Shown here: positions 4,236 through 7,972 of the stretch, piece by piece
Position numbering within the stretch: the first letter of the stretch is position 1
Layout: each line of letters opens with the position of its first letter
Source of the DNA: Acidobacteriota bacterium
GTDB taxonomy: Bacteria > Acidobacteriota > UBA890 > WLXD01
DNA length: 7,972 nt
Direction: 5' to 3'
NCBI GenBank assembly: GCA_022571615.1
Contig: JACZXM010000120.1
Span: forward strand, 1 to 7,972
Notes under the pieces: generated by a model
Databases searched by the model: none
What the model was told of the DNA's origin: nothing
What the model saw: only the letters and a program-made list of their open reading frames with translations
Program-made: the position numbers and the translations under genes

Positions 4236-6626
4236 CTAATGAGCCAGGTGGCGCTTGAGCCAGTTGTCCAGCTGCGTCCATAGATGTTGCACGTTCGCTT
4301 GCCCCGAAACCGTGTGCCATTCCCCGTGATAGCGGATGAACCGCACCTCGCGCCCTAGGCGATACAACGCCGTGAACATCTGCTCCGCCTGCTGAATCGG
4401 CACGAAATCCAGATCTCCGTGGACGAGCATCAGCGGGGTGTCGATGGACTCCACGTGTGTCAGCGGGCTGTTGTGACGATATCGCTCCGGCTCCTGCCAG
4501 GGTGGCCCCCCCATGCGCATGAAGCCTCGCTCCATTTGCATGATGCGCAGCACTTGGCCGCTCTGCGGGTGGCCGCCGTCACCGTAGCGGAACTGCCCGT
4601 AGAAAGTGCCGTAGAGACTCGCCAGGTCGGAGTAGCTGGCGCTCGCGACGGCTGCACGGAATCGATCGGACTGTGCGATCAGGCCTAGCACCGCGTAGCC
4701 GCCCGCACTCTGCCCAACAACGGCCACACGCTCTGGATCCACCAACCCCGTGGCGATCGCCGCATCCAGCGCCGGCAACACTCCGTCCCTGAGTTCATCG
4801 ATCGGATTGCCGTTCGGCGATCCACCCTCCGGCATGCTCGGTAGTAGAACTGCGTAGCCCAACGCCGCGAACAGTTGCGGGTGGAGGAAGTCTCCGGTTG
4901 TCGGCCGCAGCGACCGCGGCACGCTGCTGCCATAGACAGTTCCAGGATAGACACTGACGACGAGCGGCACAGGGCCCACGGCATCCGCGGCTGGCAGAAG
5001 GAGCCAAGCCTGGAGATCGCGTCCCGTGAGTGAGGAGTACTCGAGCCTCCGCGATGTCCCTAGCCGAATCGCCGAGACCCAGCCGTTGCCACTCCACACC
5101 GGGGTCATGTCTGTTCGTGAGGAAAGGCGTCCGAGCGTCACCTGCCATAGCTGCACGCCGGTACCGCTCTCATCGACGAAGAGAGCGGTTCGCGAGTCGG
5201 GCGAGACCGAACGGAGCGTCGCGGTGGTCGAGGGCGACGGAATCGGATGGGCCACGAGCGCCGCGTCTAGCAGCTCCAGGAAGCTCGGGCGCCCGTCGAC
5301 GAGGGCATAGAACCGCCTGTCGTCGCCGAGCTGTCGAAGTCGCCGGATCTCTCCGAGGTTGCCCGTGAGCAGGTGCGGAGTGGGGTCGGCTTCGGAGATG
5401 TCGACACGCCACACGTCACCACCCGACTCGATGAGAACGCTATCGGCGCCGATCGGAACCAGCGCTCCCGGTTGCCCCGGGATGGTCGCGGTAAGGTCAC
5501 GCTCACCCGACGCCGTCAGCAGGCGCCAGTCAGCACGGTCTTCTGGCCCCCGAACGAGCAAGGCCAGGCGGTCGGCCACCCACACCGCCGCGGAGGCCGT
5601 CGAGGACTCTCCGGTGAGAGAGTGTCCGAGAGTGCTGCCCTGCAGCATAACGACCCGGGCAGCGGTAGGACCGTCGTGCCCCGAGCCGAGTGCGACAAGC
5701 TTCTGGCCGTTGGAAGACCAGCGAACAGAGTCGTAGTCGGGATCCCGAAGCGACACCGGTTTCGCAATGTCTTGCCCCGTCGCCAGGTCGACGACCTTGA
5801 GCGCGGTGCCCCAGTTAACGGACGAGTAGAGCTCCTCGTGCTCGAGGAACGAATCCACGGGCTCCGTCGGCAGCCCAGGATCAGGGGTGAAGTACGCGAT
5901 CCGTCGGCCGTCGGGAGACAGCACAGGCACATGCACACGATCGCTGAACAGGACACGTGAACTGCGGTCACGCAAGTCGTAACGAATGAGAACCGTAGGC
6001 TCCACGCGCGGAACGACGTCGCTAGCATCGGCCGTGTCGAGCATCGTTGCCGAGGCCTCGCTCCCTTCGCGCCGCCGCCTCCAGAGCTCTGCCGCCCGGG
6101 CCCCGCGTTCTCTGCGGAAGTAGAGTGATCCAGACTTCGGTGCCCCGGCGGGCCAGGCGGTGAAGAGCACACGTTGGCTGTCGAGCCAATGAATCGGGCT
6201 GCCACCGAGGCCCAAACGAACGTCAATCGACTCGAGTACGCGCAGCCCCTCGGTGGGGGCCCATAGCGCCGGATGAACTGCAGCGCCCGGCGCAGCGAGC
6301 AACATCGCCAGCGTCCTCCCGTCAGGGGACCATTTGGGCTGCCAGGTGGCGCGGCCCAAGTCGGTTTCCGTAACCCCGCGGAGCTGTTGCGTCGCGACAT
6401 CGAAGACATGAACCCGGGTGCGCAGTTGACGAGCGTCGAGGTGGTTTCCAGGGACGACGATCTCGACCGCGGCCAATGTCGCCAACGTGTTCCACTCGAT
6501 CGCCCCGACCGCTTCTGTGCGAAACAGGTCGTCAACGACCAGGGGTCTTGGATGTTGGGCGAACACCTGTGCGGGCTCGAGCGCCACAGCCAGGACGAGG
6601 AGGGCCAGCTTCGTGAGACGGTTCAT
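4236..6626 (-). CDS. Secreted S9-family (prolyl oligopeptidase-like) serine peptidase
   Basis: 796 residues from ATG 6626, chosen because it begins a signal peptide (MNRLTKLALLVLAVALEPAQ, probable cleavage after VFA, residue 23); the open frame upstream runs into the permease gene and is ignored. The N-terminal two thirds carry TolB/PD40-type beta-propeller repeats: WSPDGRTLAMLL near 100, LSPDGRRIAYFTPD, VRWSSNGQKLVAL and VSPDSRTALFVDE. The C-terminal alpha/beta-hydrolase domain has VSVYPG, the nucleophile elbow GQSAGG (Ser about 640), HGDLDFVP (Asp about 740) and YHGEWH (His about 771), so the Ser/Asp/His triad is complete. The family cleaves short peptides that fit through the propeller, often after Pro or by releasing dipeptides; the exact specificity cannot be told here. 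It is exported, presumably to the periplasm. It lies 89 bases downstream of the ADOP-type permease on the same strand with no clear promoter, which suggests co-transcription. No strong SD precedes the ATG. Confidence 0.92.
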   Translation of the reverse strand: MNRLTKLALLVLAVALEPAQVFAQHPRPLVVDDLFRTEAVGAIEWNTLATLAAVEIVVPGNHLDARQLRTRVHVFDVATQQLRGVTETDLGRATWQPKWSPDGRTLAMLLAAPGAAVHPALWAPTEGLRVLESIDVRLGLGGSPIHWLDSQRVLFTAWPAGAPKSGSLYFRRERGARAAELWRRRREGSEASATMLDTADASDVVPRVEPTVLIRYDLRDRSSRVLFSDRVHVPVLSPDGRRIAYFTPDPGLPTEPVDSFLEHEELYSSVNWGTALKVVDLATGQDIAKPVSLRDPDYDSVRWSSNGQKLVALGSGHDGPTAARVVMLQGSTLGHSLTGESSTASAAVWVADRLALLVRGPEDRADWRLLTASGERDLTATIPGQPGALVPIGADSVLIESGGDVWRVDISEADPTPHLLTGNLGEIRRLRQLGDDRRFYALVDGRPSFLELLDAALVAHPIPSPSTTATLRSVSPDSRTALFVDESGTGVQLWQVTLGRLSSRTDMTPVWSGNGWVSAIRLGTSRRLEYSSLTGRDLQAWLLLPAADAVGPVPLVVSVYPGTVYGSSVPRSLRPTTGDFLHPQLFAALGYAVLLPSMPEGGSPNGNPIDELRDGVLPALDAAIATGLVDPERVAVVGQSAGGYAVLGLIAQSDRFRAAVASASYSDLASLYGTFYGQFRYGDGGHPQSGQVLRIMQMERGFMRMGGPPWQEPERYRHNSPLTHVESIDTPLMLVHGDLDFVPIQQAEQMFTALYRLGREVRFIRYHGEWHTVSGQANVQHLWTQLDNWLKRHLAH

Positions 6627-6715
6627 CGAATGGCGACCGCGCGGGGATCGAGCATGGTAGATCGATCGAATGGTGGATGTTGGCAGACACAGTGCTGGCG
6701 GATCAAGCCGTCGGC
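6627..6715. other. Intergenic spacer between permease and S9 peptidase
   Basis: 89 bases without a credible gene. It holds only a short minus-strand hairpin (AGCCG-A-CGGCT near the permease stop) with no T-run, and two copies of ATCGAATGG. I see no convincing promoter or SD. Confidence 0.5.
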
Positions 6716-7972
6716 TCAGTTGGCTCGCAGCGCCGCGTGCGGTTGCACCCGGGTGGCGCGTGCCGCCGGCAGCCAAGTGGCCAGGAACACGACTGCGAAG
6801 AGCACGCCGACCACCGCGGCATGCGTCAGGGTGTCGCCGGCCGTGACGCCGAAAACGAGATCCGAGAGCAGCCGCATGAACAGCAACGAGCAGCCGACGC
6901 CGAGCCCGGCGCCAACCACCGCCAGCACCAACCCCTCGCCGACAACGCGGCGGCGGACCCGTCTGGCGGTCGCGCCGAGCGCCATGCGGATGGCGATCTC
7001 CGAGCCACGGGCGCCGACCGAGTGGGCCAGAACGCTGTAGACGCCGACGCCGGCCAGCAATAGCGCTCCGCCTCCAAAGAACGCCAGGACGGTCGAGGCC
7101 AGCCGATCGCTTGCGGTCTGCTGCTGGAGCAACCCGCTCAACGAGGTGAGCTGCAACACCGCGATCTCAGGGTCGACTGTCGCGACGGCGCGGCGGATAT
7201 GTGGCAGCAGGTCGTCCCCCATACCTCTGACGCGGAGTGCAAACTCGACGCTGCGGCTCGGCGCCTGCGCGAACGGCAAGTAGAGGTCCGGGTCGCTGCC
7301 GCTGCCCGACAGATCGGTAGTCAGGTCGCGCCAGCGCACGGCATCGACCACACCGACGATCGCCACCGGCACCTTCGCCTCGCTGCCATCGAGCCACAGG
7401 AATCTACCCACCGCGTCGTTTTCGCGGAACAGGCGCTGCGCCAGCTCGCGACTCACCAGCGCCACCCGCGGGCTCTCGGCAGTGTCGTCGACACTGAAGT
7501 CGCGGCCGGCCAGCAGATGTATGCCGGTGGTGCCCAGGTAGCCGGGCGCGATGCGGTGACGGTAGTAACGAATCCCGTCTTCCGACGCCTCGCTGGCGAA
7601 CAGGAACCCGGCGCTGGTGTCGCCACGCAGCGGCAGGTCCGAACCGAAGGTCGCCGACTCGACCTGTGCCATGGCGTCCAACTCGGCCAGCAAGTGGTCG
7701 CCGAAGGCGATGGTGGCCGCAGCATCGTAGCGTGCTGCCGGCAACGACACCTGAAAGGCGCTGACGTTGGCGGTGTCCAGCCCCGGCTCCACCGCCAATT
7801 TAGCCGCCACCGTGCGAATCATCAGCCCGGTGGCGATCAACAGCACGAAGGCGCCGGCGACCTCGGCCACCACCAGCAGTTGCTGCGGTGAAAGACCCCG
7901 CAGGCGGCCGCCAGCGAGTGTGCGTGCGCCGCGCAGGGCGCCGGCCAGATCGGCACGCGATCCGCGCAGAGC
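6716..7972 (-). CDS. ADOP/MacB-type FtsX-domain permease (C-terminal half, 5' partial)
   Basis: 418 residues are visible; the frame is still open at the right window edge, so the GTG at 7873 is internal. At the edge the protein reads ALRGSRADLAGALRG then QLLVVAEVAGAFVLL, which is the linker and first helix of the second half of duplicated orphan permeases (ADOP), roughly 800 residues when complete. The order is: a membrane segment (LLVVAEVAGAFVLLIATGL); a MacB-type periplasmic core with LLAGRDFS, VALVSRELAQRLF, VAIVGVVDAVR and LYLPFAQ; then the FtsX domain with three membrane segments, including LLAGVGVYSVLAHSV, the EIAIRMALGAT motif and LVFGV; and the C-terminal signature PAARATRVQPHAALRAN. 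These proteins resemble MacB but lack an ATPase domain; a role in export or macromolecule handling at the envelope is assumed by family, not proven. It is the first visible gene of the leftward group with the S9 peptidase and VOC genes. A related tail is stranded at 2311-2367. Confidence 0.9.
   Translation of the reverse strand, partial: ALRGSRADLAGALRGARTLAGGRLRGLSPQQLLVVAEVAGAFVLLIATGLMIRTVAAKLAVEPGLDTANVSAFQVSLPAARYDAAATIAFGDHLLAELDAMAQVESATFGSDLPLRGDTSAGFLFASEASEDGIRYYRHRIAPGYLGTTGIHLLAGRDFSVDDTAESPRVALVSRELAQRLFRENDAVGRFLWLDGSEAKVPVAIVGVVDAVRWRDLTTDLSGSGSDPDLYLPFAQAPSRSVEFALRVRGMGDDLLPHIRRAVATVDPEIAVLQLTSLSGLLQQQTASDRLASTVLAFFGGGALLLAGVGVYSVLAHSVGARGSEIAIRMALGATARRVRRRVVGEGLVLAVVGAGLGVGCSLLFMRLLSDLVFGVTAGDTLTHAAVVGVLFAVVFLATWLPAARATRVQPHAALRAN

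Noticed and set aside
5030..5960. Several plus-strand open readings inside the S9 peptidase gene
   Set aside because: The peptidase has an intact propeller and catalytic triad across this stretch; the opposite readings are low-complexity shadows.
6627..6776. N-terminal extension of the S9 peptidase to 6776
   Set aside because: It overlaps the end of the permease gene and precedes a clear signal peptide starting at 6626.
6273..7063. Plus-strand readings of 255 and 128 residues over the peptidase/permease junction
   Set aside because: No motif, and a composition biased to Arg/Ala/Thr/Gln/Asp as expected of antisense frames in GC-rich genes.
7199..7891. 230-residue plus-strand open reading over the permease
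   Set aside because: Antisense shadow of a permease that matches its family along the whole stretch.

Overview
The window is GC-rich throughout. It looks like a chromosomal piece from a soil- or sediment-type bacterium, most likely Acidobacteriota or a neighbouring phylum. That placement is an inference from two things: a duplicated-orphan-permease (ADOP)-type FtsX/MacB permease, a family strongly expanded in Acidobacteriota, and an adjacent secreted S9 prolyl-oligopeptidase-type enzyme. No RNA gene, CRISPR array, transposase or phage gene was seen, and no gap between genes exceeds 150 bases.

Left part (1-1598, + strand): the end of a phosphonate-type ABC importer operon. The ATPase PhnC has its N-terminus cut off by the window edge. 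It is translationally coupled by a GTGA overlap to the permease PhnE. The binding protein PhnD, if present, would lie outside the window to the left.

Middle part (about 1600-3576, + strand): an accessory patch. A VapBC-type toxin-antitoxin pair follows phnE within tens of bases. The VapC PIN toxin has all four acidic active-site residues, but the VapB-like antitoxin has no normal start codon and appears frameshifted at its N-terminus. Next is an 18-codon relic of the C-terminus of an ADOP/MacB permease on the minus strand. It is followed at once by two abutting palindromes that cover the start of an AAA_14/DUF4143 ATPase gene. That ATPase carries a probable winged-helix segment and a C-terminal D...ExK motif.

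Right part (3623-7972, - strand, read right to left): the C-terminal half of an ADOP-type permease (cut by the window edge), then a secreted S9-family serine peptidase with a beta-propeller and an intact Ser/Asp/His triad, then a small secreted VOC-fold (glyoxalase/bleomycin-resistance superfamily) protein. The three are codirectional with gaps of about 90-105 bases and may be co-transcribed.

The window looks like an ordinary housekeeping/transport background interrupted by an accessory patch of selfish or regulatory modules. The points worth checking are the palindromes over the DUF4143 ATPase start, the antitoxin that seems to be decaying beside an intact toxin, and the stranded permease tail marking a rearrangement. 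I did not find convincing evidence for a wholly new multi-gene system.
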